DNA from: Planctomycetota bacterium
GTDB lineage: Bacteria; Planctomycetota; Phycisphaerae; UBA1845; UTPLA1
Assembly: GCA_016712275.1 (NCBI GenBank)
Contig: JADJRI010000040.1
Location: 1-46,156 of the forward strand
Length of the DNA stretch: 46,156 nt
Reading direction: 5' to 3'
Part shown: positions 19,161 to 28,273 of the stretch, piece after piece
Layout: each line of letters opens with the position of its first letter
How positions within the stretch are numbered: the first letter of the stretch is position 1
Program-made: the position numbers and the translations under genes
Notes under the pieces: model-generated
The model's database searches: none
What the model was told of the DNA's origin: nothing
The model's input: only the letters and a program-made list of their open reading frames with translations

Positions 19161-19805
19161 TTACTTCTTCTTTTCGATCTTCGATGGGTTATCGAGGATC
19201 TCATCAACCAATCCCCATTGCATCGCCTGCTTTGGATCGAGGAACCGATCGCGCTCGGTTTCTTCCTCGATCTTTTCGACCGGCTGGCCGGTGTGATGGG
19301 CCAGAATTTCATTCAGCTTCCGCTTGTCGCGGAGAATTTCTTCCGCCTGAATCCGAATGTCCTCGGCCTGACCCGTGATGCCGCCCCAGGGTTGGTGCAG
19401 CATGATCTTGCTGTTCGGCAGCGCGTAGCGTTTGCCCTTTGCGCCGGCCGTCAGGATCACAGCGCCGCCGCTCGCCGCCTGCCCGATCGAGTAGGTGCGA
19501 ATATCGCAGGAGATAAATCGCATGGTGTCGTAGATCGCCAGCGTCTGGTCCACCAGTCCGCCGGGACAGTTGATGTACAGGTGAATGTCCTGCTCTTTCT
19601 TGATGCTTTGCAGGTACAGCAACCGCATGATGACGAGACTGGCCGTTCGTTCGTTAATCGGGCCGGCCAAGAAGATAATGCGGTTTTCGAGCAGCATGTC
19701 CTCGATCGACATCTCGCGATATCGCTGCGGAGGACCCGCCTGAGCGTAATTATCCATGATCTTCGGCTGCATGAGGCCGCCGTACGGGAATATGCGATCA
19801 TCCAT
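19161..19805 (-). CDS. clpP: ATP-dependent Clp protease proteolytic subunit (copy 2)
   Basis: 214 residues, unbroken, start ATG 19805 with AAAGGGAC upstream. Seen: MLLENRIIFLAGPINERTAS, INCPGGLVDQTLAIYDTMRF, nucleophile Ser in IGQAASGGAVILTAG, catalytic His in KIMLHQPWGG, and Asp in ETERDRFLDPKQAMQWGLVD. It differs from copy 1 in the oxyanion strand (GGLV rather than GGSV) and the Ser motif (GQAASGG rather than GMAASVG). The two may form mixed rings, as known for paired ClpP1/ClpP2 in other phyla; that is inference. It lies between trigger factor and copy 1 on one strand. No clpX follows in this window. Confidence 0.95.
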   Translation of the reverse strand: MDDRIFPYGGLMQPKIMDNYAQAGPPQRYREMSIEDMLLENRIIFLAGPINERTASLVIMRLLYLQSIKKEQDIHLYINCPGGLVDQTLAIYDTMRFISCDIRTYSIGQAASGGAVILTAGAKGKRYALPNSKIMLHQPWGGITGQAEDIRIQAEEILRDKRKLNEILAHHTGQPVEKIEEETERDRFLDPKQAMQWGLVDEILDNPSKIEKKK

Positions 19806-19903
19806 GAAATTGTCCCTTTATGACTCCGTGCCGGCCGCCGCCGCGATGTGTTCGCAGGCAGGTGCCATACACTGTTCATCGACCCTCTAACAGGAGGGAT
19901 TTA

Positions 19904-21559
19904 TCATTCCGACTTCTTGCCGGTCTTCTTTTTCGCGGGCTTCGCCGCTTTCTCTTTGCCTTCGGCAGAATCTGCGTCTTTCTTCTTCGCCTTGGGTGCT
20001 TTCTCTTCGGCATCCTCGGCAACTTCGGCGTCCGCCTTCTTGCTCGATTTCTTCGCCGGCTTTTCCTCGGTGGCCTTATCCTTTTTCGCCTCGGCCTTTT
20101 TTTCGCTGGGCTTGGTTTCCGTGATCTTCGCCACCTCGAGCATTTTGGCAATGCACTTTTCGTCGCGAATCTCGAGATACAACATCGTCAGCCCGTTGTT
20201 CTGGGCCAGCTCGTCGCGCACGCGATCGAACCGCTTATTATAGGATTGGGCAATCGCCTGAATCTGAGCATTCATTTCTTCTTCGTTGACGTCGATTTCC
20301 CACTTCTCCGCGACCTTGTCCAGAATGAAGAATAGCTTCAATTCCGTCGCCGCTTGCTCACGGGCACCAGTCATCATTTCGTCGGCGTGCTTTTCGATTT
20401 CCTCATCGGGCACGCCTTGCCGCTGCAATTCGACCCGGCGTCGCATCGCAATGCGCTCGGCCTGCTTGGACGAGAGACCTTCCGGCACGTCAAACTTCGA
20501 GCTTTCAAGGAGATACCGTCGAACCTGCTCCTGCATGCCGCGATTCACTTCCTGTTCAAGCTGCGATTCCATGCCGGTGCGAACCCAGGTGCGAAACTCC
20601 TCAATCTTGTCAAATCCCATCGACTCCAAAAAGGACTTATCCAATTCAGGCAGCGCCAGCCGCTTGATCTCGTGCACCTTCAATTCGAATTTCGCCTTCT
20701 TGCCCCGCCAATCCGCGACTTCGTGGTCATCCGGCAGTTCGCCTTCGACGGTTCGAGATTCGCCGACCTTTGCGCCCGTCAGTTTTTCGCCAAAATCCGA
20801 GACAACCGCACCTTCGACCATCTGCGCCCTGGCGGCGAAGCGCGCGTTCTCGACGGACTTCACCTCGTTACCATCGATGAACATTTTGAGATCGCAGATG
20901 AGGAAATCGTCGGCAACTACGGCATCGCCTTCCGGCGCGGGGGCATAGGAACCTCGGCGGGCGCGTATGCGGTCGATCTGCGTTGTGACATCGTCATCCG
21001 AAATGGTGAGAATGGGCTTTTCGATGGCGATGCCTTCGAGTTCCGGCAGGTCGAACTCGGGCTTGATTTCGACTTCGCAACGAAATGAGAAATCGCCTTC
21101 GTCCGGAATCTTGAGCAGGCCCAGCGCACGCTGCATGTCGACAAGTTGTTCTTTTTCAACGCCGGCTTTGTCCTTGACATTCACCCAAACCAGCGGGTCG
21201 CCGAGAACTTTGACATCTTCGCGATCGATCGCGGCAAGATACGCATTGGAAACGATGCGCGTCTGCACTTGATCGCTCACGTCCCGACCGAATCGCTTTT
21301 CGATGAGTCGACGCGGGGCACGGCCCTTTCGAAAGCCCGGTACGGTCGATTCCGTCAGAAGCTCTTTGTATTCCTTGTCCAACTCGATCTGCAAATCATC
21401 GCGAGGGACCGTGACGGTAATGGTCTTTCGAAGCACGCCGGCATCATCGATTCTGACCACGATCGACTTCTTCAACATCTCTTTGATGTCGAGCTTTTCG
21501 TCTGTTCCGCCCTCGACTGCGTCATCCACGGTGTTGTCGATTACGTCTGTCTTGCTCAT
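19904..21559 (-). CDS. tig: Trigger factor, ribosome-associated chaperone and PPIase
   Basis: 551 residues from ATG 21559, set by a GGAGG box 8 bases ahead; an upstream in-frame start at 21625 would run through the tRNA terminator. The N-terminal ribosome-binding domain carries VPGFRKGRAPRRLIEKRFG. A middle FKBP-like region (VVADDFLICDLKMFIDG, GAKVGESRTVEGELPDDHEV) and a helical C-terminal chaperone domain (KWEIDVNEEEMNAQIQAIAQ) follow. The last 70 residues are an unusual Lys/Ala/Glu-rich tail (KKADAEVAEDAEEKAPKAKK). It binds nascent chains at the ribosome exit. The order tig-clpP-clpP couples folding with degradation, as in many bacteria. Confidence 0.96.
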   Translation of the reverse strand: MSKTDVIDNTVDDAVEGGTDEKLDIKEMLKKSIVVRIDDAGVLRKTITVTVPRDDLQIELDKEYKELLTESTVPGFRKGRAPRRLIEKRFGRDVSDQVQTRIVSNAYLAAIDREDVKVLGDPLVWVNVKDKAGVEKEQLVDMQRALGLLKIPDEGDFSFRCEVEIKPEFDLPELEGIAIEKPILTISDDDVTTQIDRIRARRGSYAPAPEGDAVVADDFLICDLKMFIDGNEVKSVENARFAARAQMVEGAVVSDFGEKLTGAKVGESRTVEGELPDDHEVADWRGKKAKFELKVHEIKRLALPELDKSFLESMGFDKIEEFRTWVRTGMESQLEQEVNRGMQEQVRRYLLESSKFDVPEGLSSKQAERIAMRRRVELQRQGVPDEEIEKHADEMMTGAREQAATELKLFFILDKVAEKWEIDVNEEEMNAQIQAIAQSYNKRFDRVRDELAQNNGLTMLYLEIRDEKCIAKMLEVAKITETKPSEKKAEAKKDKATEEKPAKKSSKKADAEVAEDAEEKAPKAKKKDADSAEGKEKAAKPAKKKTGKKSE

Positions 21560-21623
21560 CGAATGGTCCTCCGTTTTTGAATTATCCGGTTGGCGAGGTC
21601 CGATAAACGAATTCTCGCGCATC

Positions 21624-21662
21624 AAAAAAGTCGGTCAGGCCTTTTGGACCGCCGACCGACTT
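21624..21662 (-). terminator. Terminator of the tRNA-Gly transcript
   Basis: On the minus strand AAGTCGGTC (21662-21654) pairs with GACCGACTT (21636-21628), and a TTTTTT run follows. It lies between tRNA-Gly and the trigger-factor start, so the tRNA and tig are separate transcription units. Confidence 0.75.
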
Positions 21663-21745
21663 CGTGTCAATCAAAGCAGCACGCGACACCTGCCCCACGT
21701 CCGAGCCTGTTCGGACGGCATCCAGCAGTGCCTATGTTTCCGCGA

Positions 21746-21817
21746 AGCGGGCGAAGGGGCTCGAACCCTCGACATTCACGTTGGCAACGTGACGCTCTAC
21801 CACTGAGCTACGCCCGC
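21746..21817 (-). tRNA. tRNA-Gly (anticodon GCC)
   Basis: A 72-nt cloverleaf. The acceptor pairs GCGGGCG with CGCCCGC. The D-arm is TAGCTCAGTGGTAGAG. The anticodon stem TCACG/CGTGA holds loop TTGCCAA with anticodon GCC at 21785-21783. The T-arm is GAGGGTTCGAGCCCC. The discriminator base is U73, as usual for bacterial tRNA-Gly. CCA is not encoded (TCG follows), so it must be added after transcription. Confidence 0.96.
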
Positions 21818-22352
21818 ATTTCGGCTGTTAGAAACAGGCCGAAGCGACCCAAATTCTTAACCGCTTTCGTGGGCATCGTCAAGTCCCGGCCGCTGCTCCT
21901 GACGGCTGGAATCGGGCTCGAAGAACTCGCTCTTAAGAGCTTCGAATTCTCCATCTACCTAAAATCAGCCAATCGACTGCCCACAAACCGGCATTGGCCA
22001 TTCACCCCGCGAAGCGAAGGCCTTGGGTGCCAATAATTCGGCCCAACTTGCCATGATAGTTTGTTGAAGTCGCCAGCGGTGTGCCTCGATTTATATGCAA
22101 TGGCCACGTTGTAAAATCCTGTTCAGGGTGCATAGAATAACCGAATAATTGGCCATGCGCTCCGTGATTGACGAGAGCCGTATCGCCCCAAACCGGAATT
22201 CGATTTACAAGACACTCAAAGGTTGGAGCGGCGCGTTGTGAAGTCAATATGCATTGCGACACGCAGATTTGCCCGGATCATCAGCACGCCTCGTAATGGC
22301 AATGAGTCTGGCAGACTTTGGCCACTTATTTGAATTGCGGAGCAAAATTGAA
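21818..22352. other. Divergent intergenic region, no gene recognised
   Basis: About 535 bases between tRNA-Gly and the cytochrome peroxidase-like gene. Parts are AT-rich. Short open frames are present without ribosome-binding sites or recognisable content. Confidence 0.4.
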
Positions 22353-24072
22353 ATGAAATGCCGAAAGAAGGGAACAAAAGAGAGCGCCGCAAAAGCGACA
22401 TTCGTGCTTCTGCTCGCGGCAGCTTCTCAACTCGCATTCGCCGCAACCACACCGGAACAGCTCCGTACCGCAATGACCGACCGCGTTGGAAGCCTTGAAA
22501 AGCTGAAAGTGCCCGCGACGGATGCCGAACTGCCCCAACCGGACGATGTTCGATTCCGAATTACTCCCGAAAAGAAGCGCCTTGGAAAGCTGCTCTTTTT
22601 TGATCCCATTCGAAACAACAATGTTCGCCCTGAATTTGGTGGAAATCGAATTCTCGCACAGTCCTCATCCTGCGGCTCATGTCACATCGGCTTGGCCGCC
22701 AGTAAGGCCGGTCAGACCACCGCGTTCGGCCAGGGGGCACAGGGCTTCGGTTACATCGACGATTTGACCGGGCAATTTGTCGGCACGCGACATCGCTATG
22801 CCGATCTCGCAGATCTCGCCGACTCAATTGGAAATGGCCGACCCCATCGGAAATGTCGTCATCAGTGGAAGGTTTGACGCCATCGACGCGGTTCCCAGAT
22901 TGTCGCCCTCGATGATCGGGCTTGCATTTAACCAGCGACTCCTTTGGGACGGCGCCGCGGGCGAACCCTATGATGCGTCAGATCCCACCAAGGCCAATGC
23001 AAACCCCGGGAATCTGCCGGCCGCCGAGAATATTGTGCAACGCGCCAATCGTGCTCACCGAATGCTCGAGACGCAGCGTTTCGCCATTCAAAGTGTTCCC
23101 GTTTACATGCGCCTATTCAAGGACGCGTTTCCCGAGGAATTCGCCAATTATGAATCGACCGGCAATCCCGACGATCTTTGCAACGACGATGTCATTCAGC
23201 GCGCCATCGCGGCTTTTCTCCGCACGGTCGTGACGCGAAATACGCCATTCGACTCGTTCCTTGCGGGCGACGATACCGCGCTTACCGATCGACAGCTTCG
23301 AGGGGCATGGCTGTTTTCGCGCCGGCCAATCAGGGTGGCGCCAACTGCGTTGCCTGTCACAGCGGGCCGATGCTCAACAAAGTCCTCGGCGACGAATCGG
23401 GCGCTCTCGTCGACGAGAATTTCCATAACGTCGGAATCGGCGATCATCCCTTGCAGGACTTAATGCGCGACGTGCTGGGCGATCAGGCCCACCGAGATGC
23501 GGGGCGGGCGGGAGTCAGTGGAAATGCCGCCGACAAATTCAAATTCAAAACACCCACGCTGCGCCAAGCACGCGATGCCGCGCCATACATGCACGATGGT
23601 GGCTTCGCCACGCTTCGAGACGTTCTACTTTATTTTGATTCGGGAAATGCGAAATCGAACGATGCCGAAAACGCCGGAACGCTCGATCCGCTTTTTACCC
23701 ATCCGAAGGGCAACGGCGAGACGGGCCTAGGCCTCGACAGCGCGGACTTGGATGCATTGGAAGATTTCCTGGCAAACGGATTGTACGATCGCTCATTCGT
23801 CAGCTTTGATGCGAATTCCACAACCGATACCTTTGAGCTAAACGAACGCGACTTGACTTACTCGATCGAGCTACAGCTCATGGGTGCAAGCAACGGCAAG
23901 GTCCCCAGCGGACTCAACCATCCACAGACCGATCCGCTGACGACCAGTGAAATGGATGCGATTAACGGCATCGGTCAAAAAAATAGCTGCGGCAATTTCG
24001 ATCTACTTGGATTGCTCTTTTGCGATTCCGCTCTTGTTCTCCGGCTCGAGATTCAGAAGAAAACCCAGGTAG
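22353..24072 (+). CDS. Di-haem cytochrome c peroxidase/MauG-like protein (frame breaks)
   Basis: About 570 residues from ATG 22353, with a Sec signal peptide (KKGTKESAAKATFVLLLAAASQLAFA). Two haem c sites are visible: SCGSCH near 22675 in the first domain and NCVACHSGP near 23345 in the second. Family motifs follow: FGQGAQGFGYIDDL, FKTPTLRQARDAAPYMHDGG and ATLRDVLLYFDSGN. It should act outside the cytoplasm as a peroxidase or MauG-like oxidase. The frame breaks near 22830 and 23330. A third break is likely at the seven-A run 23979-23985, because the open frame would otherwise run through the terminator at 24099-24134; the end given (TAG 24070) assumes this. No dedicated electron donor gene is adjacent. 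Confidence 0.82.
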
Positions 24073-24098
24073 CCGACCAAACTCAATTCGATATGGAG

Positions 24099-24134
24099 AA
24101 AGCCCGGATGACTCATCGTCACCCGGGCTTTTTT
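24099..24134 (+). terminator. Rho-independent terminator of the peroxidase gene
   Basis: AAAGCCCGG (24099-24107) pairs with CCGGGCTTT (24123-24131). After one mismatch an inner TGAC/GTCA stem closes a five-base loop, and a T6 tract follows. The reverse strand is also T-rich beyond the stem, so it may also serve the minus-strand gene ending at 24172. Confidence 0.85.
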
Positions 24135-24171
24135 GTACAATGGAAAAGCGAACTTTTGCATTTCCTCCGCG

Positions 24172-24699
24172 TCAACGTCTCCGGAACAGTTGCCGCGAAT
24201 TGGACTTGGTGAACGCCTCTACGCGGCCGCCGTGTTCCGTTCGCCCGCCGGCCGTCGCGCCGGATGATCCGCCGAGGAAGCGGTTGCTATTGGCAAAGCC
24301 GCCCGCATTCACTTCCCGCACGCTGCCGCCCCGCGCGATGCTGTTGCCGTGGCTGGAATTGACTTCACCGTCAAATCCGATCGACACGTTGAACGTGCTG
24401 GCAATCGCAGGGCCGAATCGTGGGGCGAGCGCCTGGCTCAGCGAGAAGCTCACGCCGTCCCTGTCGATGCCGAACGCCGTACCGCGGCCATAGCTGATGT
24501 TGCCGCTCTTGGTGTTCGTCTTGGCCCAGCCGCGCCCGTCGCCGTTGTAGGCGGCATTCGCGCCGGCCGCGCCGTTTGAATTCGCCCAGGCATCGCTTGA
24601 TGCCTCGCCCGCCGAGGCAATCGAAACTGTTACGAAGAGGGCGAGCGATGCAACCAGTGTTCCGATTTTCAACATTCGATTTTTCATGGTCACGAACAT
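24172..24699 (-). CDS. Secreted Gly/Ser/Asn-rich protein, unknown function
   Basis: 175 residues from ATG 24699 (AAGGAGA 8 bases ahead). There is a signal peptide (LKIGTLVASLALFVTVSIASA), then a low-complexity region rich in Gly, Ser, Asn and Ala (DAWANSNGAAGANAAYNGDG, GNSIARGGSVREVNAGGFAN) around a beta-like core (FGPAIASTFNVSIGFDGEV), with a basic end (RQLFRRR). No Cys is present. The next upstream gene on the same strand (24976-25695) encodes a protein of similar style, so the two may be distant relatives. I do not recognise a family. Confidence 0.6.
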   Translation of the reverse strand: MFVTMKNRMLKIGTLVASLALFVTVSIASAGEASSDAWANSNGAAGANAAYNGDGRGWAKTNTKSGNISYGRGTAFGIDRDGVSFSLSQALAPRFGPAIASTFNVSIGFDGEVNSSHGNSIARGGSVREVNAGGFANSNRFLGGSSGATAGGRTEHGGRVEAFTKSNSRQLFRRR

Positions 24700-24917
24700 C
24701 TGATCTTCTCCTTCGGCATCTTGCCGATGTTCAAGCGTTTACTGCTACCTGCGTGCGTTAGACCTTTCAGAGCCGCAGTCGTTAGGGAGCGATGTCCTCT
24801 TTTTTCGCCCCACCACTCCCAAACGATCGAGGCCCCGTATTCACCCCTCGAACCGGTCGGCGAGTCAGCAGTTTCAGGACCAACTCGCCGACCGGACTTT
24901 GTTCATCGTTGTCATGT

Positions 24918-24964
24918 GCCACCGGCGTCCCGCCGGTGTGGCACAGGCGAGATGCCTGTGCCAC
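24918..24964. repeat. Paired palindromes (REP-like element)
   Basis: Two palindromes adjoin. CACCGGCG TCC CGCCGGTG occupies 24920-24938, and GTGGCACAGGC GAGAT GCCTGTGCCAC occupies 24938-24964. Both stems are perfect. Elements with the GGCACAGGC/GCCTGTGCC core are, from memory, dispersed in genomes of this superphylum; copy number here cannot be judged from one window. Confidence 0.7.
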
Positions 24965-24975
24965 TTGATTCACAG

Positions 24976-25695
24976 TTATCGCCGCACTTCGATCGCCGCG
25001 CTATCAACCCGGGCATTGCCGAATCGAACAGCCCGGCTGCTGGCCACGACCCGGGCGTTGCTGAACTTGTGGGGGCCGCTGGCGCTGAATCCGAAGCCGT
25101 TGCTGTAGGCCGAGCCGCGCCATCCTGCTTCCGCATCCGACAGCACGCTGCTGGTCGCGACGCCGCCGATGGTGTCCGAAATCGACTCGCCCTGGGCCAC
25201 GGCCGAGCCGCCGAAATACCCGCGGCTGCGTGCCACACTGTCGCTCATCGCCAAACCATGATTACTCAAGGCCAGCGATGAGGAGCGGCTGTCGGCGAAG
25301 CCGCCGAATCGGCCGCGGGCATCGGCATGGCTGTTGCTGATCGCAACGCCGCCGACCGTTGCCGCGATGCTGTCACTCACCGCGAGAGCATGTCCGCCGT
25401 AACGACCGACCGCATCGGCCCGCGAGTTGCTCACCGCCAGGCCGCGATCCGCGATTGCGAGCGAGTCGCTGATGGCCAAGCCGCGTCGGTTGCCGTAGGC
25501 CTCGGAGTTCGAAATCGCGCGTCCGCCGTTGGTGGCGACGGCCGTCGAATTCGCCCGTGCGTTGCCGACCGCCGTGGCGGTCGAGGAGGCCGACCCGCCA
25601 TTTGTCGCGATGGAAGTCGCGACGGCTTCGGCGGCGATGGCCTTGAGTGAAGGAACCAGAGAGAGAACCAACGTGAGTGCAATTGCCTTTTTCAT
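24976..25695 (-). CDS. Secreted repeat protein, probable beta-solenoid
   Basis: 239 residues from ATG 25695, set by AAAGGAG. There is a signal peptide (MKKAIALTLVLSLVPSLKAIA). Nearly the whole mature part is about twelve repeats of 13-16 residues with consensus GGxAxSxSxAxxxGRY: GGRAISNSEAYGNR, RGLAISDSLAIAD, GGVAISNSHADARGRF, GGSAVAQGESISDTI. Alternating small and polar residues suggest a beta-roll reminiscent of YadA-type heads, but no membrane anchor or beta-barrel domain follows. No Cys is present. It may be a matrix or surface fibre protein. Function unknown. Confidence 0.65.
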   Translation of the reverse strand: MKKAIALTLVLSLVPSLKAIAAEAVATSIATNGGSASSTATAVGNARANSTAVATNGGRAISNSEAYGNRRGLAISDSLAIADRGLAVSNSRADAVGRYGGHALAVSDSIAATVGGVAISNSHADARGRFGGFADSRSSSLALSNHGLAMSDSVARSRGYFGGSAVAQGESISDTIGGVATSSVLSDAEAGWRGSAYSNGFGFSASGPHKFSNARVVASSRAVRFGNARVDSAAIEVRR

Positions 25696-26129
25696 CGGAG
25701 TCACTCCTTTCTTGTTTGGATTCCGATGCCTACTTTTTCTCGTTGCAGCGTCAAATCGTTGCAACGCAGGGGTAGACAGGCCACGGAGTGAATGGTTAGT
25801 CTCGCGGTGGATTATCCCTTTAGTTACAGGGACTTGTGGCGAGAATTAGTTTTGCTTAATGCGTGAGATCTGGAGCCGAATTCCGATGCGAATCCATTCA
25901 AAGAGGATTGCGAAGGCCCAACGATTTCGCGAATGGATGCGATATGAGCGCAACCCTTGTTTAGCCCAGCTCCAAAGGAGCAGGGTGAATGCGTATGAAC
26001 GCCATAGAAACAGAAGGCAATTGTGCCAATACTGTGGCACCTGTGTATTAATTTCAACAATCACGATTGAAGGCGGTTTTTGTTTGCCCCGCGCGGAAGG
26101 ATCACCAAGCTGCATGAAATGATGGTGGC
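25696..26129. other. No gene recognised
   Basis: About 430 bases upstream of the repeat protein and downstream of the PiT gene. It should contain the promoter of the repeat-protein gene. No terminator or repeat is evident and the short open frames look random. Confidence 0.4.
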
Positions 26130-27168
26130 TCAACCGCCGAAAATCGGCCGCATCACCAGACTTGCAAAACCGTAACTCAAGGATGCGATAAGGGCCGAAC
26201 ACGGAATTGTTAGAATCCAAGCCCAGATTATTCGCTCGCCCCATTCCCATCGAACGGCACGAACGCCGCGAACAGTGCCCACGCCGAGGATTGAACCGGT
26301 GATGGCGTGCGTCGTGGAAATCGGAATCTTATTCATCGTTGCCACAATGATCGTTGCAGCGGCTGCCGTTTCCGCGCAGAACCCACCCACTGGTGCGAGA
26401 TGCGTGAGTTTTTTGGCCCATCGTCTTTACGATTCTCCAACCGCCTGAAAGGGTGCCCATTGCAATCGCAAAATGGCAGGAAAGTATGATCCACAGCGGC
26501 ATATGGTGTTCATGCCAAAAAAGTGTGTAATTGGTTTCGCTTTGCTCCTTATAGCCTCCGGCCACGAGCAACATGACGATAATTCCCATCGTTTTCTGAG
26601 CGTCGTTGCCGCCGTGCCCAAGGCTGTACACGGCTGCCGACACAAGCTGCATCCGCCGGAAAAACTTTTCCGAAAACCCGCGACGCACGTTCTTGAATAG
26701 GTGCATCACAATGATCATGCCCAATGCGCCAAGCAAGAGACCGATGATCGGCGCCAAAATGATCCAACTCAGCAACGGACGCCAGCCCTCCCAAAGAATG
26801 ACCCCCCAACCTGCTTTTGTTACCGCCGCGCCCGCGATGCCGCCGACTAACGCATGGGACGAACTGGAAGGCAAGCCGAAATACCATGTAATCAGATTCC
26901 AGGCGATTGCCCCGATTAATCCGCCAAATACGACATAGACATCCAAAAATTCTGGCTTGACCAGTCCCTTGCCGATTGTGCTTGCAACACCTGTGCTAAA
27001 TGCAAACGCCGCTACAAAGTTAAAAAACGCCGCCCAAATCACCGCCTGCCGCGGCGACAGCACACGTGTCGAAACGATTGTCGCAATGGAATTCGCCGCG
27101 TCGTGAAACCCGTTCAAAAAATCGAACACGAGCGCCACGAAGATGATGATTACAATCAGTGTCAGCAT
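26130..27168 (-). CDS. pit: PiT-family inorganic phosphate transporter (one frame break)
   Basis: About 345 residues, about ten predicted membrane helices. PiT proteins import phosphate with a cation. Both family signatures are present: FDFLNGFHDAANSIAT in the N-terminal half and SLGHGGNDAQKTMGI in the C-terminal half. FGLPSSSSHALVGGIAGAA and KIPISTTHAITGSILGVG are the paired substrate-site loops. The frame breaks near 26411-26416, where a six-A run on the coding strand should be five (GQK then LTHLAPVGGFCAE), a typical homopolymer error. The start is ATG 27168, 13 bases after the DUF47 gene, so the two form an operon. Confidence 0.93.
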
Positions 27169-27181
27169 GGGGTCTCGTGGA

Positions 27182-27805
27182 TCAGGTGTTCTTCAGAATG
27201 ATGCCGTGCATGACGTTGGCAATATCCTCGCAACGGTCGATTGCCTTCTCAGTCAGGTCGTAGATTTCCTTCCACTTCATCACCGCAGCGAAATCCGGCG
27301 ATGTGTCATAAAGATCAGCAATCGCCGAGTGATGATGATCGTCGCCTTCCTTTTCCAGCGTGTGGAGCTGTAACAATAACTGCCGCATGGCCTCCGGCCG
27401 TTTCATGTTTCGCAACATGGGCACTGCCTTGGCAACAACCTGGCCCGAACGAAGCAAGACGTCGCATTGCTTGAGCAGCCAGGGCGTGGCCTTCGTAATC
27501 CTGTAATACTGAAACCGCTTTGCGGCCGCGTCGACACAATCCACCACATCGTCCACCCGTTTCATCAATCGATAAATGTCGTCCCGGTCGAACGGTGTGA
27601 TAAATGACCGATCCAGCTTGGCCAGCGCGTTGCGAACATTGTCGTCGCCTTCGTGCTCGAGCTGACGAATGCGCTCCAACCGGCGCGGATAGTTCGCCAT
27701 GTCGTTGACCATGTCGTGATATGCCTGCGTGGCCTCACTCATCGTGGCAGATGCCTTGTCGAAGAAAACATAAAATGCCACGTCCCGAGGAATAAGCGAA
27801 AACAA
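27182..27805 (-). CDS. DUF47/PhoU-like regulator of phosphate transport
   Basis: 207 residues, intact, all-helical. PhoU-like motifs: IRQLEHEGDDNVRNALAKL, TPFDRDDIYRLMKRVDDVVD, LHTLEKEGDDHHHSAIADLY and EKAIDRCEDIANVMHGIIL. The E(x)GDD and D..C/EDIAN acidic patches are metal-binding sites in PhoU-fold proteins. DUF47 proteins are commonly encoded beside PiT transporters and are thought to control their activity; here it is the first gene of that pair. The start is ATG 27805. Confidence 0.93.
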   Translation of the reverse strand: MFSLIPRDVAFYVFFDKASATMSEATQAYHDMVNDMANYPRRLERIRQLEHEGDDNVRNALAKLDRSFITPFDRDDIYRLMKRVDDVVDCVDAAAKRFQYYRITKATPWLLKQCDVLLRSGQVVAKAVPMLRNMKRPEAMRQLLLQLHTLEKEGDDHHHSAIADLYDTSPDFAAVMKWKEIYDLTEKAIDRCEDIANVMHGIILKNT

Positions 27806-28273
27806 TTGACTTCTCCTGCTCGCAGAATGATCGCCGGATTTTCAACCGAAAATCCACTCTCAAATTGGCTTCCATTCGCGCTTTGGCCGCTGATTCTCAG
27901 TCCGCGGCCCTGTCGAATCCAGAATCAAAAAAAATTGCCTGCCAACCGGCCGCCATTCTAGCCTTCCGGGCATTCCCAACAAGGCAATCACCGGACTGAG
28001 CGGCCGTCCTTTCGAATCGGAATAGAGACTCTGAAATTGCAATTGAAGCGTGAAGTCTCCGAAATTCGCCCGAATCAGAACCTCCGCTCCCATAAGAGGC
28101 AATGACAATTCACAGGCTGGCCTTTTGACTCTGAGAACATCATATGCAATACGAAAATGCTCATTTCTATTTGCGGGCGATCCGTGCGTTAGCGCAACAT
28201 TAATAGTGTGGCGGATTCGTCCAGCTCGCGGAAAACTGGATTGTGAATTCCGGCGACGATACCATCCCCCGCC
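27806..28273. other. Divergent intergenic region, no gene recognised
   Basis: About 470 bases between the divergent DUF47 and LipM-like genes. It should hold both promoters. No Pho-box-like direct repeat was found. An 82-codon minus-strand frame (27860-28108) has no ribosome-binding site and no recognisable content. Confidence 0.4.

Noticed and set aside
27860..28108. Minus-strand 82-codon open frame before the LipM gene
   Set aside because: No Shine-Dalgarno, no recognisable motif, and it lies in an intergenic region that should hold two promoters.
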